Below are positions 25,801 through 37,055 of a DNA stretch of 64,000 nt, in pieces. Each line of letters opens with the position of its first letter. Within the stretch, counting starts at the first letter, position 1. The notes under the pieces were generated by a model that worked only from the letters and a program-made list of their open reading frames with translations, did no database searches and was not told where the DNA came from. Source of the DNA: Hevea brasiliensis (lineage: Eukaryota > Streptophyta > Magnoliopsida > Malpighiales > Euphorbiaceae); contig NC_079503.1 of NCBI RefSeq assembly GCF_030052815.1, positions 60,306,735 to 60,370,734 on the forward strand. Direction: 5' to 3'. A program made the position numbers and the translations under genes.

Positions 25801-26511
25801 TGTTGGAAAGGGAAATGAGAGAAATGAGGAGAAAGAGTGCCGCGAACGAACTAATCAAAAAATAGTGTTTTTCTTTTCTTTTATCTATTTTGCTTATGGA
25901 AGACCCTTAAATCCAAATTAATTAATTCAATTTATTAATTCTTTTATGACATCACCTTTGACTTTTCTAACTTCTTTCCTTTTCTTTTTTTTTTTCTATT
26001 TATTTTTCTATTAGTTCTTTAATTCTATTGTCGATTCCGAAATTTTCTTTTCTCCGATTTTATTTGATAGTTATGTCAGGAGTCAGCTCTCGGGGTCAAT
26101 TGACCAAATTGCCCCTCGCCGGTTCATCCCGGTTTGCAAATAATCCAATATTTCTTCCGGCTCCCTGACCTAATTATTTGACTGACTTAACAGTTCTTTT
26201 TCATGATTTTCTCTTTTCCACTGTGTTCATAAGGGTCCTAAGGACCGCAGCGTCACTTTTTACGGTTCGAAATTTGAGTTTAAAACGACTTCAGCTGCGT
26301 TCGAGGAGGTCACTCATCGCCGTGACTCTCACTGCTTAACCTCTTATGTTCTGTTTTTCTTATTTGTAGTTAACTAATTAAACATTACTAATTATTTATG
26401 TTTATGGCTTCTCAAGTTGTCTTAGGTGTGACTCTAATCTCTTTATTTGTCCGGACCGACACCGGTCACCGGAACAGTGAAATATACCAGGCTATACAAA
26501 GGGGTGTTACA
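22825..26511 (-). mobile_element. Solo Gypsy LTR K inserted in Copia B pol
   Basis: 3687 bp, minus orientation, from TGTCACACCTTACCCC to GGGGTGTTACA. It is flanked on both sides by ATATC (22820-22824 and 26512-26516), a 5-bp target duplication, and Copia B pol reads on across it. There is no primer-binding site, internal coding sequence or second LTR, so it is a solo LTR left by recombination between the two LTRs of a full element. It is closely similar to the LTR of Gypsy G. A perfect 15-bp-arm hairpin lies at 25016-25048. Confidence 0.95.
25016..25048. other. Perfect hairpin in solo LTR K
   Basis: Left arm TGACCAAATGAACAG, loop TTA, right arm its exact reverse complement. It has the same position and shape as 33852-33884 and 41790-41822 in element C, with one compensatory base-pair difference. 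Confidence 0.75.
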
Positions 26512-28539
26512 ATATCTGATATAGCTTCTTCATAGGTAAATGGATCATCTCCATGATCTACTTCTTTATGAGTAGACAACTCTTGTTCTTCTTCATGAAG
26601 AAAACCATATCTCACTGGTGGGTGAGATACCCTGGTTGTTCTACGAGGAGCAGCTGTAGATGTTTCATCAACGGGTATAGGTTGACTAGATGGATCTATA
26701 TCCATCTGATCTGTTGGTTGGTCAGAATTCTCCAATTCTAACTCTATTTGCCTTCCTTTGCCTCCTTCTTGAACAAACTGTTGTTCAAGAAATGTGGCAT
26801 CTCTACTTATCACAACCTTTTGTGAAGTAGGCAAATAAAAATAATATCCAAAACTATCTTTTGGATGTCCAACAAATCGACCTTTTTCTGATCTGGTCTC
26901 CAATTTATCAGTATTCAGCTTTTTGATATAAGCTGGACAACCCCAAATCTTAACATGTTTAAGACTTGGTTTTCTTCCATGCCATATCTCATAAGGTGTG
27001 GAAGAAACTGATTTTGATGGAATCCTATTCAGAATATACAAAACTGATTCTAATGCAAATCCCCAAAAGAAGATTGGCATATCAGTATAGCTCATCATAC
27101 TACGTACCATATCCAATAGGGTACGATTTCTCGTTTCAGATACACCATTCAGTTGTGGCATTCCTGGAGGAGTCAGCTAAGAAACAATGCCATGCTCTCT
27201 CAAGTATTCATCAAATTCAGTACTCAAATATTCACCTCCACGATCTGATCGAAGAGCTTTAACACTCTTTCCTGTTTGATTTTCTACTTCAGATTTAAAT
27301 TTTTTGAACTTTTCAAAAGATTCATGTTTGTATTTCATCAAATACAAATACCCAAACCTTGATTTATCATCAATAAAGGTAATAAAATAATGAAAATCCC
27401 CTCTAGCCATTTCTTTAAATGGACCACATACATCACTATGTATTAGCTCCAAAATATTTTCAGCTCTTAGCCCTTGTCCAACAAAGGGTGATCTTGTCAT
27501 TTTGCCCTGTAGGCAAGATTCACAAGTTGGAGTAGGCTCAGAGCCCAATGAGGATAGAATCCCCATTTTCTCCAGTTTTGCAATTCTTATCTTCTGCAAC
27601 ATTACATAACCTTAAGTGCCAAATATATTTTGAACTTGAGTTGGTTTTCACCATGGCATTACATTCATTTAGATTGCTATACTCTGGGCAGTAGAAACAC
27701 TTTCTTACTGGCAATGGAAACACTTTCCTATTAGTAATGGAAACACTTTTCTGTTGGCAGTGGAAACACTTTCCTGTGCCTCCATCAGCTTTAGTCTTCC
27801 TTTTTTGTTTAGCTATTTTCTTGGAAGGACCAGGAATCTGAGGTTTCTTTTTCTTATTGCCCTTCTTTTTGTTGGACTTTCCAGCAGAAGAAGATGCAAT
27901 CTAAGCCACCTCTTTTCCTTTATTGCCCGGCATATTCTTTTGGGAAATAAACAGCATGTTGAGTAAACCAACTAAGGTGCATTCCTGTTTAGTCATATGG
28001 AAATTTGTCACAAAATTCCCAAAAGACTCGGGAAGGGACTAAAGGATCAAATCCGTTTGTAGTTGGAAATCCATGTTGAAGTCACGATGTTCTAACTGCT
28101 CAATCAGCCAAATCATCTTGTGGACATGATCCCCAACATTCTGTCCCTCAAACATCCTCCTACGGAATAGCTGTCTAGATATCTCATATCTAGCATTCCT
28201 ACTGTGCTCACCATACAACTCTTGTTGGTGAAGGAGGATCTCACTCGCACTCTGCATGTTCTCATGTTGCTTCTGTAACTCATTACTCATGGAAGCAAGC
28301 ATGTAACACTTAGCTCTCATATCATGCTCTTTCCACTTGTCTAAAGTTTCATGTTCATTTTGAGTGGCCTTTGGAGGTAACAGACCAGGAACATTTGAAT
28401 CTAGAACATATCCTATATGTTCAAGGTTCAGGACAAGTTTCAAATTTCTTAGCCAATCAGACAGATTAGGTCCTGTCAACCTATTGCGATCAAGTATGCT
28501 TGCAAGGATTTTGGATGGTGGTGGTTGTTCTATGCTCAT
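26512..28539 (-). pseudogene. gag-pol: Copia B gag-integrase part, protease missing
   Basis: 5' half of the Copia B polyprotein, start codon at 28539 (Met-Ser-Ile-Glu-Gln-Pro). Gag is open to a stop at 28039, where CAG has become TAG. The Lys-rich region is followed by only half of a zinc knuckle, then four tandem 23-bp repeats (27684-27777). The text then jumps directly to the pre-integrase zinc finger (near 27560-27640), so the second half of the knuckle and the whole aspartic protease are missing relative to Copia I. The integrase core follows: SDVCGP, FIDDKSRFG, RSDRGGEY (27177-27560) and, after a stop, the part carrying the third acidic residue and the C-terminal domain (26520-27161). 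The same deletion is present in Copia E. Confidence 0.9.
27684..27777 (-). repeat. Four tandem 23-bp repeats at the protease deletion (Copia B)
   Basis: On the minus strand the unit begins GGAAAGTGTTTCCACTGCCA and is repeated four times with a few substitutions. It derives from the zinc-knuckle coding sequence present once in Copia I (53252-53274). Confidence 0.85.
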
Positions 28540-30297
28540 TATTATCAGAAAATTAATTGCAGAAAATAACCATATTAATTAGTAAATGTATCATGTAATT
28601 AACCAAAATGATTATGGTCTTTTAATCAAATTCGTCCTAACACTAACTTAGCGAATCCTACACTTCCAAAGTAGAAAACGGAAATCCTAGTTGGATGGAT
28701 TTCTAGTGGGTGATTGAATTCTTATAATTCTATTGATCATCCTTAGGTACATCCATTATTGGAATTACAATAAACTATAAGTGAGCAACTCCTTGCCCAT
28801 CACATCTCATGTGAGGTTCAATTCTTTACCTAGCCCCTAATGCTCAAAATCTCAGGTACATCCATTATTGACTTATCTTACATTAGTTAAGTTGATCCCA
28901 TTGAGCCAGTAATTATGTAAATAATTTTAATGTCCTCAGGTACATCCAATATTGGCCACTAAACCATTTACATATTTACAACATCTCATTCTTAACAATT
29001 ATTCTTAAGAAAATCTCTTAAATTAATTGCATCTTATGCAACTATTTAAAATTTCTTAAAATAATTGCCCCAATAGAGGGCCTATGTTATAATTAGTTTA
29101 ATTATAACATTTCCAACTTAATCATTTGTTTGGAAGATTTTATGGTCATTCTAATTACTATTAAGGTCTCACTTTGCACATTATCCAATTAGCATGCATA
29201 TATCATATAATAGCATACATTCCCATACATCTCATGCATTCATGGATAAGCAATAAATATGGTATGATCATGGACTTTCTAAGGGATTCAATTCTGAGCC
29301 ACCAAGAATTGAATCAGGGCATTCCTAGGTGCATTTCATTCATTCATTCATTTTACAAGAGTTGCTGAAGGAGTACATAATCAACACTTGATCTTGAATT
29401 CCTCCCACTGGTCCCACCAATGCTCTTAACCTCCTTGAACTTCTTGCAATCCAATATTACATGGTAATCCTTGGCATACCAAGGCGAATTTACAAGAACT
29501 TAAATAAATAAAATTACAACCCAAAAATTATTACAAACTTAATAATACATGCCCAAAATAAATTAAAATAAATTAATTAATTTACAATCCTAAAGAAACA
29601 TAAAAGAAATAAATCCAATCACATTGGTCTTTTGTAGTCCATGATCATCCATCATGCATATCACTATTTAACAATTAAATAAAACATACATACTTAAATT
29701 AAATTGAATATCTCATATTCAACTTAAAAATCCAGATTTGAATCTCATTCAAACAAATTTAAAAATTCAGATTTGAATCAAATTCAGATTTGAATCACAT
29801 TCAAACATTTAAAAAAAAAAAAGATTTGAATCACATTCAAACATTTTTTTAAAAATCAGATCTGAATTTTATTCAAACGATTTTAAAAAATAAGATTTAA
29901 ATATGATTCAAACAACTTTAAAAATTCAGATTTGAATCACTTTCAAACAACTTTTAAAATTCAGATTTGAATCACATTCAAACAATTTTTAAAATTCAGA
30001 TTTGAATCACATTCAAACAATTTTTAAAATTTTGATTTGAATCATAATTTAATTGTGCGATTAAAATTCTAATTAAACAATTTAATTAGACATAGTATGA
30101 GCTTTTAGATCATACAACAATTGTAAATTAAAAAGCAAACCTTGCGCCACCTTGAAGAACCATTGTTGCCGCCGCCAATGGTGGCTTCACCTTGTGTGCC
30201 GCCACACATCCCTTGCAACCAGCAATGGATCAATCATCTCATGATCAAATCACATAATTAAATCATATAATCAACAATCTAAATGGCAAATATAGTG
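28540..30297 (-). other. Untranslated leader of Copia B
   Basis: About 1.75 kb between gag and the primer-binding site with no credible gene. It holds the three dispersed copies of the CAGGTACATCCATTATTG motif (minus-strand form of the leader motif, near 28740-28945). It also holds an AT-rich tandem array at about 29730-30045. Confidence 0.8.
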
Positions 30298-30309
30298 GCT
30301 CTAATACCA
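30298..30309 (-). other. Primer-binding site of Copia B
   Basis: The minus strand reads TGGTATTAGAGC, one mismatch from the initiator tRNA-Met complement. It lies 2 bp inside the LTR edge at 30312. Confidence 0.85.
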
Positions 30310-30311
30310 AT

Positions 30312-32409
30312 TGAAGGAACGGAAGCGTGAAAAATACAAGTTTATACCATTGAATTCAAAAATTTTCACCTAGGGTCACATGCATCATGCAAGATTTATT
30401 TTTATCTATTTGATTTCAATGATAAACAACATATTAAAACTCTTTTAATATGTTTTTGGATCTGTATTTACCATTTAAGATTTTAAAATTAATCAGATTA
30501 ATTTTAGAACCCTAGATTAAATGAAGAACGATTACACTAACCTCTTGATGCACTGCAGCGTGTCTGCGCCTTTAAGATTCATCTTCAGGACACCAGATGT
30601 TGTCCCTCTAGCTTGTCCACACCAAGAACACCTATGGCAGCCCTTGAACAGCTTCTAAAGCCTTTTCTATTAATTAGAAATTCAAGTTCTGCCTTTTAAG
30701 AGATTAGAGATGTAAACAGGACACTAGAAACAATTTCTACTGTTCTTAATTTAAGAGATTGATGGCTAATCTCTTTGAATTGATGAGAGATGAAGAAGAA
30801 TAGATAAAAAGCCTCAAAGTGGGGTGACAAAGGAGAGGAGTGGCTACTGGTTATTTTTCTTTTCATAACCACACTTAAATAGCTAGGTTAACACATTAAA
30901 CCCTTACCACATGTCACCCTTTGATTAGCTCTAGGTTTAAGTGACCCAATCACATTGTGCCAAGTGTCAAACCTATATTTAATCTTGATTTTAATCATCT
31001 TACATGATTAAAAAACATTTGGCAAGCTTATGTGTAATCCCATGTGTCACCATCTCATGGTGGTACGTGTCACACTGTGAAATGACCAAAATGCTCTTGT
31101 GTCTTAATTTTGAGTTCTTAACCCAAAATAATTATTTTTCTTCTTCTAATTAATTTATATCAAATATAAATTAATTAATTAATCTCTATTAATTAATTTC
31201 TCATTAATTAAATTCATATTTAAACACTTTAAATATCAATTTAATTTATACTACACATCCAATAATCTAGATTTGGTTTCAAGTCATGCTAGGGACTTTG
31301 CAATTTAATTGCACACCAAACCTATTTAATTAATCAATTAAACTCTTTAATTAATTAATTAAATCATATTTAAATAGTTGATAACTTGTGTATGTGTGTG
31401 ACTTACTAGGCTCATCACTAATTGGCAATGAGACATGATATCAACTCTTAATATCATCAGAACTCTTTTTTACCATAAATGATTTCTCTAAATCATTTTA
31501 TGCACCTCATAGACCATGGTTCACACCTAGCATAGCATGCCATGGCCACCCAATTAGTAAAAAGGTTTACCTTAAATGAACCTATAATCATATGTTACCA
31601 TGCACTAGAATCTCTCACATAAAATCCCAACTCAAGCCGGAGTCATGGTTTATGTCAAACTCCATTTGCTATGAATATTATGTTCTCTTTTAATTCCAGT
31701 TCTTGATTAAAAGATTTTCTCATCGTAAACTCTTTCTCAATAAATCTATCTGTCTGCCAGAACTTGAAACATCAAGAACAATTAAATGAACATAGGATTT
31801 TATCTCTATTTACTTAGAGGAACAGATTCCATCTTGATCAACACCTACCTCCATATATAACTAGTAGGAGCCAACACATGCCCATATACCCATACATAGT
31901 ACAAGTATGAGAGCAATATCAAACTCAAACTACCTATATACAAGATAACTGTGCTATCTCAGGTCTAAAGATTATATGCACTGATATGATTTATGACAAA
32001 ACATTGACAAGAGTAAACTCCATATGCTTGTCATAAGTGTCACTGGTTCGGCCTACTTATCATTTATAAGTGCCTATCATGTTTGTTATATGGCATGAGA
32101 CTCACCATTCCTTCTTATTTATATCTCATATAAATAACTTGGGAACAAACATGAATACAATCTTTCTGGATAAGTCATGTCCTTATTATGAAGTATCCTC
32201 GATTGTGAACCTATTTATGATACTTTGTGCTAGAAATATTGTCACTCATATTCTTAACAACTTAAGAATAATATTTCTAACAAAATATCAATGGACCTTT
32301 TCTATTACACATAAATATATTATATAAACGAAAAAGTGGAAATGCCTTTTATTAATAAAAATATGTACAAGATACATACTAAATGATATGCTCTAGGGCA
32401 TACTACTAA
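30312..32409 (-). repeat. LTR between Copia B and (lost) Copia E 3' end
   Basis: About 2.1 kb, minus orientation, adjoining the primer-binding site of B on its left. Its right edge stops a few bases short of the terminal TGTTAG (at CTACTAA instead of CTACTAACA) where a deletion scar begins. In the LTR-sharing model it also served as the 3' LTR of Copia E, whose 3' half is now missing. Confidence 0.88.
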
Positions 32410-32436
32410 AAATATGTACAAGATACATACTAAATG
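32407..32436. other. 30-bp templated filler at a deletion junction
   Basis: These 30 bases are an exact copy of 32356-32385 within the adjacent Copia LTR, starting TAAAAATATGTACAAG. Immediately after comes the interior of the Gypsy C LTR, entered at a short shared AAATGG. A direct copy of nearby sequence plus microhomology is the hallmark of polymerase-theta or synthesis-dependent end joining. Confidence 0.75.
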
Positions 32437-33851
32437 GAGAAAACCGTTCTTCGGAACCTGTTAAAAACACTTCCAATATTTTTATTCCATCGTCTCAAAC
32501 TCCAATATCCAAAATCTCAACAATATTTCTCAATAGCAAATTCTCAATAATCTTTTCATTTCACAAACATCCATTTCTCATATATAAGCGATAAATACAT
32601 GCTCAAATTTTGTATTCATAGTCATAACTTTCATTATTTACATGGACATCAAAATATATTACATGAGTTCAAATACATATGAAAAAGTAAAAATCTGCTA
32701 CAAAATATCAAAATGACAAAATGACACCTAGTGCCCTACCAATGCAATCGCAGTAGTGAGGTGACACGGACATCGCGCAGAATCGCAGGATGGACTCACC
32801 CAGTCTGTGGTCTACTGGGCTCACGATCAGGATCTCCAGTACCTACGCGTGGCAAAAGCAACGCGCTAAGCAATAATGCTTAGTGGTGCAATAATAAAAT
32901 AACAAGAAATAACATATATAAATATGTATTGCATGTACATGTTTTGTTTGTCATGTATTTGTATATCCTTTCATTTATTTCTTCTACATTGCTCATTTTC
33001 ATTCATTTGGTTGCCCAAGTAACCTACACTAGACGATCGGATGGATAACGGTAAACCGCACCGGGTATCTAGTACTCGGCCGTCACACCATCGGTCGATA
33101 TGCATCACCCGGCAGGCAAATGTAACGACTACCAAGTCAGAATAATCTCAGGCACAAGGCCAAGTCTCAATGCAAAGTCAGAATGGCTAAAAGCCATGAA
33201 ATCACAGAATGGCATTTTTGCCATGTGCAGTACTACTAATTGAACCCTATTGGCATGCCAAACTATCCAAACCAATCTTGTTAGGTATACTAGGGCATTT
33301 GAAACTTTTAAATTCTTCAATTTGTGAATTTCAAATTTTTGGTGTCACTATTCATCATTGGTCAACAAAAATGTTGACTTTTAGAATAAAAATGTGTACA
33401 TTGACTTTGGCACTCCCAACATGCCACATTTGGTGTTTAAAACTTGTTGGCATTAAGTGTTAATACCATTCCAAAGTGTAACTCAACACAAGCAGAATTT
33501 TCAGTTTTGGTGAGTCAACTTCACTGTTCCATTGAACACTGTTACTGTAGGAATTTGAAGAAATGTAAAACATGAAAGTTGTTCCTTATTTTGTCTAGTT
33601 GAATTTCGTTTTTTGAATCACTCCATTTGGAGTTTTGTAGCTCTAGATATGGTCCAAAGACCCAAGCTGGCCGAATGTGCATTCTGCAGAAAATTACCAT
33701 ATCTACAGTGCATAAATAGTAACTAGAGTCACTTGGTTGGATGGGTTCTGGCCATAATTTGGGGTAGGTTCCTTCATGAAAGTTGTTTGTCTATGTCTTA
33801 ACTTGTTGCTGTAAAAATTTCAGGTCAATTGACCAAATCTACATTGAGTTA

Positions 33852-33884
33852 TGGCCAAATGAACAGTTACTGTTCATTTGGCCA
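33852..33884. other. Perfect hairpin in 3' LTR of Gypsy C
   Basis: Arms of 15 bp (TGGCCAAATGAACAG and its exact reverse complement) around a TTA loop. It is identical to 41790-41822 in the other LTR. It differs from 25016-25048 by one base pair changed on both arms. Confidence 0.75.
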
Positions 33885-34283
33885 ATTCTGCAGAATCAGT
33901 TTCAGGGTTCCGGATTGGGGCCAAGTTTTGGTCCTCTTGCTTTGGTCCTTTGGGCATGGTTTCTTCAGCAAAAATGTGCCATTATAAACCTAGTCTCATG
34001 TCCAATTGGCCAAACACCAATTGGACTAACACAGCCAAAGTTATGGCTATGTAATTGGACTGAATTTTCAGTCACCATTCTGCACCCTCTAGGCAGCACA
34101 CACCTTCCCTTTGCCATGCTTCATTCCAGTCCCAATTAAGGTCAAATTCCTTCAAATTGTCACTAATTGACCATTAGGATGTACTTTAACAATTTCATAA
34201 GCCAAGCTAATTTTTACTTCCCAAAACCCTAGCTTCACAATATAATTTCTACAAGGTGCCTTAGTTAGCATACCAATTCATCA

Positions 34284-34285
<2 letters not shown>

Positions 34286-34314
<29 letters not shown>
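34286..34314. repeat. TA microsatellite, 29 bp
   Basis: Alternating TA run. The matching run in the other LTR (42224-42282) is 59 bp, so it changed length after the LTRs were copied from one template at insertion. Confidence 0.9.
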
Positions 34315-34316
<2 letters not shown>

Positions 34317-35366
34317 TCAACATCATTTTTAGTCCACTTTAAGACCAACAAAACACTTATTCCTATACCTTCAATAGGGCTGCCGAATTCTATATTGAAC
34401 ATACACATGAGTTTGGTTCATTTCATTCACAAATACTTGTTGGTTTCAAGTCCTTAACATAGAAATTAAAAGTTTTAAGTGTATATATGCACTAACCTCA
34501 AGTGGCAGAATTTTTCCAAGCCCTAAACTTCAATTTCCTTCCTCTTGTTGGCTGCCAAGAGCTTTGTCTAGGTGCTAGGGCAAATTTTAGTGAAGCTAGG
34601 TTATGATTTTATGGTGGAAACAAAGGAGAAATTAAGCTTTTGATGGCACATCAATGGAGGGTGTATGGGAGTGATTTCGGCTGCACTAAGGAGAGAAGGA
34701 TGGCTGCTGAAATTTTGTTGAATTTGGTCTTCTCTTATCTCTTTTAATAGTTAGTCAAATAATGGCTTAAGTGTGATTGGTTGAAAATTATAAATGACAT
34801 CACATTGATGTCATAAATTGCATTTTATTGATTTTTCTTCTCTTTTCTCCACTACTCATTTCCAATTTCATTTTTAGTAATGTTTATTCATATTTTATGT
34901 CATATTAATTATTTACTCAACTGGACAAGTCGGCCAAAAATCACCTCTGAAGGCGAAATGACCAAAATGCCCTCCGTTTGGCTTAACGAGTCAAAATTGT
35001 CTGTACCGATTGAAAAATTTTTTTAGGTATTTTCTTGGCATTCTAATGCCATGGGAACCTCAGTAACCCTTCTCTGGAGTCCCAAAAATTATTTTACAAT
35101 TTTTCCCCCGGGTCTAGGTCTCCTCGTTTCGAGAACCGCAACTTCTCTCCGGTTACCCATCGCTAGGGCACCGGCTCATTTTACTTGGTTGTATTTTATT
35201 TCTAAAATTTTTACTCAGTGTTTCTTATTAATATTTGAGTTAATTATGATTCCCGACTTTAATTTAAATATTTTTCCGAACGTTCTAGCTGTCCGGACCA
35301 ACACCGGTCACCGGAACAGTAGAATGTACGGAGTGGTTACCGGGAGGGTGTTACAACTCTTCCCCT

Positions 35367-36750
35367 CTAATTTAAATTTCGTCCTCGAAATTTACCTGAT
35401 GCAAACAGTTGAGGGAACTGTTGCCTCATCGTCTCTTCACTTTCCCAAGTTGCCTCCTCGGTGTTGTGGTGCCTCCAAAGCACTTTAACCAGTGGAATCT
35501 ATTTGTTCCTCAACTCTTTCACTTCCCGAGCCAAGATCCGTAGAGGTTCTTCTTCATATGTCAAATCCGGTTGTATTTCAATTTCTTCTCTGGAGATGAC
35601 ATGTGAAGGATCTGAGCGGTATCTTCTGAGCATGGATACGTGAAACACATTGTGAATCTTGTCCAGCTCTGGTGGTAAAGCTAGCCTATAGGCCACTGGA
35701 CCCACACGTTCAATGACTTCATATGGGCCAATGAACCTAGGGCTCAACTTACCTTTTCTTCCAAACCTCAACACTTTCTTCCATGGTGACACCTTGAGGA
35801 ACACTTTGTCGCCAACCACATATTCTATTTCTTTTCTCTTCAGGTCGGCATAAGATTTCTGTCTGTCTGAGGCAACCTTTAAGTTGGCTTTGATTGATTT
35901 TACCTTCTCCTCAGCCTGTTTCACTCACCGTGTCCGCCCTACCAGATTTGTTCGCCCAATTCAGTCCAAAGACACCTGGAGTTCTACATTTTCTCCCATA
36001 CAGTGCTTCATATGGGGCCATTTGAATGCTAGCTTGGTAGCTATTGTTGTATGCAAACTCTGCCAGTGGGAGGTATCTATCCCAACTTCCCTCAAACTCA
36101 ATGACACAACTCCTCAGCATATCCTCAAGGACCTGATATATATTTCACGTTATTGTTATCATTTCAATTCAATATTTGTATCAATTTCATTGGTTTCAAT
36201 TGTTTACCTGGATTACTCTTTCGGATTGCCCATCCGTCTGAGGATGGAAAGCTGTGCTGAAATGGAGTTGTGTACCCAAGGATTCATGCAACTTCTTCCA
36301 AAATCTCGATGTAAATCTTGGGTCTCGATCAGATATGATGGAAAGTGGAATTCCATGCAGTCTAACTATCTCACTGATATACAATTCTGCTAACCTCTCT
36401 AGTGAGTAGTCAGTCCTAACTGGCAGAAAGTGTGCTGACTTTGTCAATCTATCAACTATCACCCATGCTGCATCATGTTTCTTCCGGGTGAGAGGTAGAC
36501 CACTTACAAAATCCATGGTGACCCGATCCCATTTCCATTCAGGTATGCGTATAGGCTGTAGCAAACCTGATGGAACTTGATGTTCTACCTTGACTTGCTG
36601 ACATGTCAAGCATTTAGTCACATAGTCACCTATTTCCCTCTTCATACCAGGCCACCAATACTGAAGCTTCAAATCATGATACATCTTTGTACTTCCTGGG
36701 TGCATAGCATATACACTGGTGTGTGCCTCTTTTAGAATAGTGGCCTTCAA
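35367..36750 (-). pseudogene. pol: Gypsy C integrase with chromodomain
   Basis: Integrase of the chromovirus, which joins element cDNA to the genome; the chromodomain is thought to guide it to chromatin. 36196-36750 carries the H2C2 zinc finger (ending CLTCQQVK), the core with TMDFVSGLP and [10 protein letters not shown], and the catalytic Glu in [10 protein letters not shown] 75-bp GT...AG stretch (36133-36207) then interrupts the frame, which resumes with [15 protein letters not shown]. The C-terminal part 35499-35924 holds the GPYEVIERVGPVAYRL domain and the start of the chromodomain (LTYEEEPLRILAREVKELRNK). A stop at 35499-35501, in place of a Gln codon, precedes the rest (IPLVKVLW...EATWE). 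The natural stop is at 35367-35369. There is also a frame change near 35920. Confidence 0.92.
36133..36207 (-). other. Candidate 75-bp intron or insertion in integrase
   Basis: On the minus strand the coding sequence reads CAG, then GTAAAC...ATATATATCAG, then GTCCTTGAG. Removing exactly 75 bases restores an uninterrupted integrase frame. The segment is very AT-rich, has GT-AG ends and carries in-frame stops. It is equally describable as an insertion flanked by a 5-bp repeat CAGGT. I have no other integrase copy here to compare. Confidence 0.55.
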
Positions 36751-37055
36751 TTCCCATCATCCGTACACACGCCTTCCTTTGTAGTACAGACACCCATCCG
36801 CTTTCACCTCATAGTCGCTTGCTTTTCCTCCGGGATTTTGCTCATAATAGCCATTAGCTTCTCATCTACCTTCTCGCCCATCTAAAATCTGAAAGTGTGT
36901 TTGGCCTCACTTGCAATCAACCAAGATAGCTCCATCACGAACCAAAGATAGACGACCATTCAATGATCTCAAGGCTGTTATGGATTTTCTGCTCAAAGCA
37001 TCAGCAACTACATTTGCCTTCCCAGGATGGTAGTCAATTACACAATCATAGTCCT

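Larger units (their letters stand above)
19161..32409 (-). mobile_element. Copia B, minus-strand element with inserted solo LTR
   Basis: LTR 19161-21265, internal region 21266-30311 and LTR 30312-32409, read on the minus strand. Without the solo LTR K and its 5-bp target copy it is about 9.6 kb. The left flank TGATA (19156-19160) is the candidate target duplication in Gypsy G gag; the right flank has been lost in the deletion at 32436/32437. B and E share the same protease deletion, and the LTR at 60599-62703 joins E to F directly. I infer that B, E and F are bodies of one LTR-sharing series. Confidence 0.85.
32437..35355 (-). repeat. 3' LTR of Gypsy C, one end deleted
   Basis: It corresponds to 40380-43322 of the 5' LTR and ends GGAGGGTGTTACA. 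About 205 bp at the left edge are missing through a deletion that also removed neighbouring sequence. It holds a TA microsatellite (34286-34314) and the perfect hairpin at 33852-33884. Confidence 0.92.

Noticed and set aside
22825..26511. Idea that K is a complete element or a host intergenic region
   Set aside because: Both termini are LTR termini, the 5-bp target copies match, and there is no internal region, so a solo LTR is the simplest reading.
33783..34139. 118-codon frame present in both LTRs of Gypsy C (also 41721-42077)
   Set aside because: It is duplicated only because the LTRs are duplicated. It spans the palindromic hairpin and has no recognisable domain.
35051..35488. 145-codon frame at the end of the Gypsy C LTR, with a shorter counterpart at 43018-43386
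   Set aside because: LTR sequence, reading across the LTR end into antisense pol; no domain.
35884..36393. 169-codon plus-strand frame
   Set aside because: It is antisense to the Gypsy C integrase, whose motifs are clear on the minus strand.
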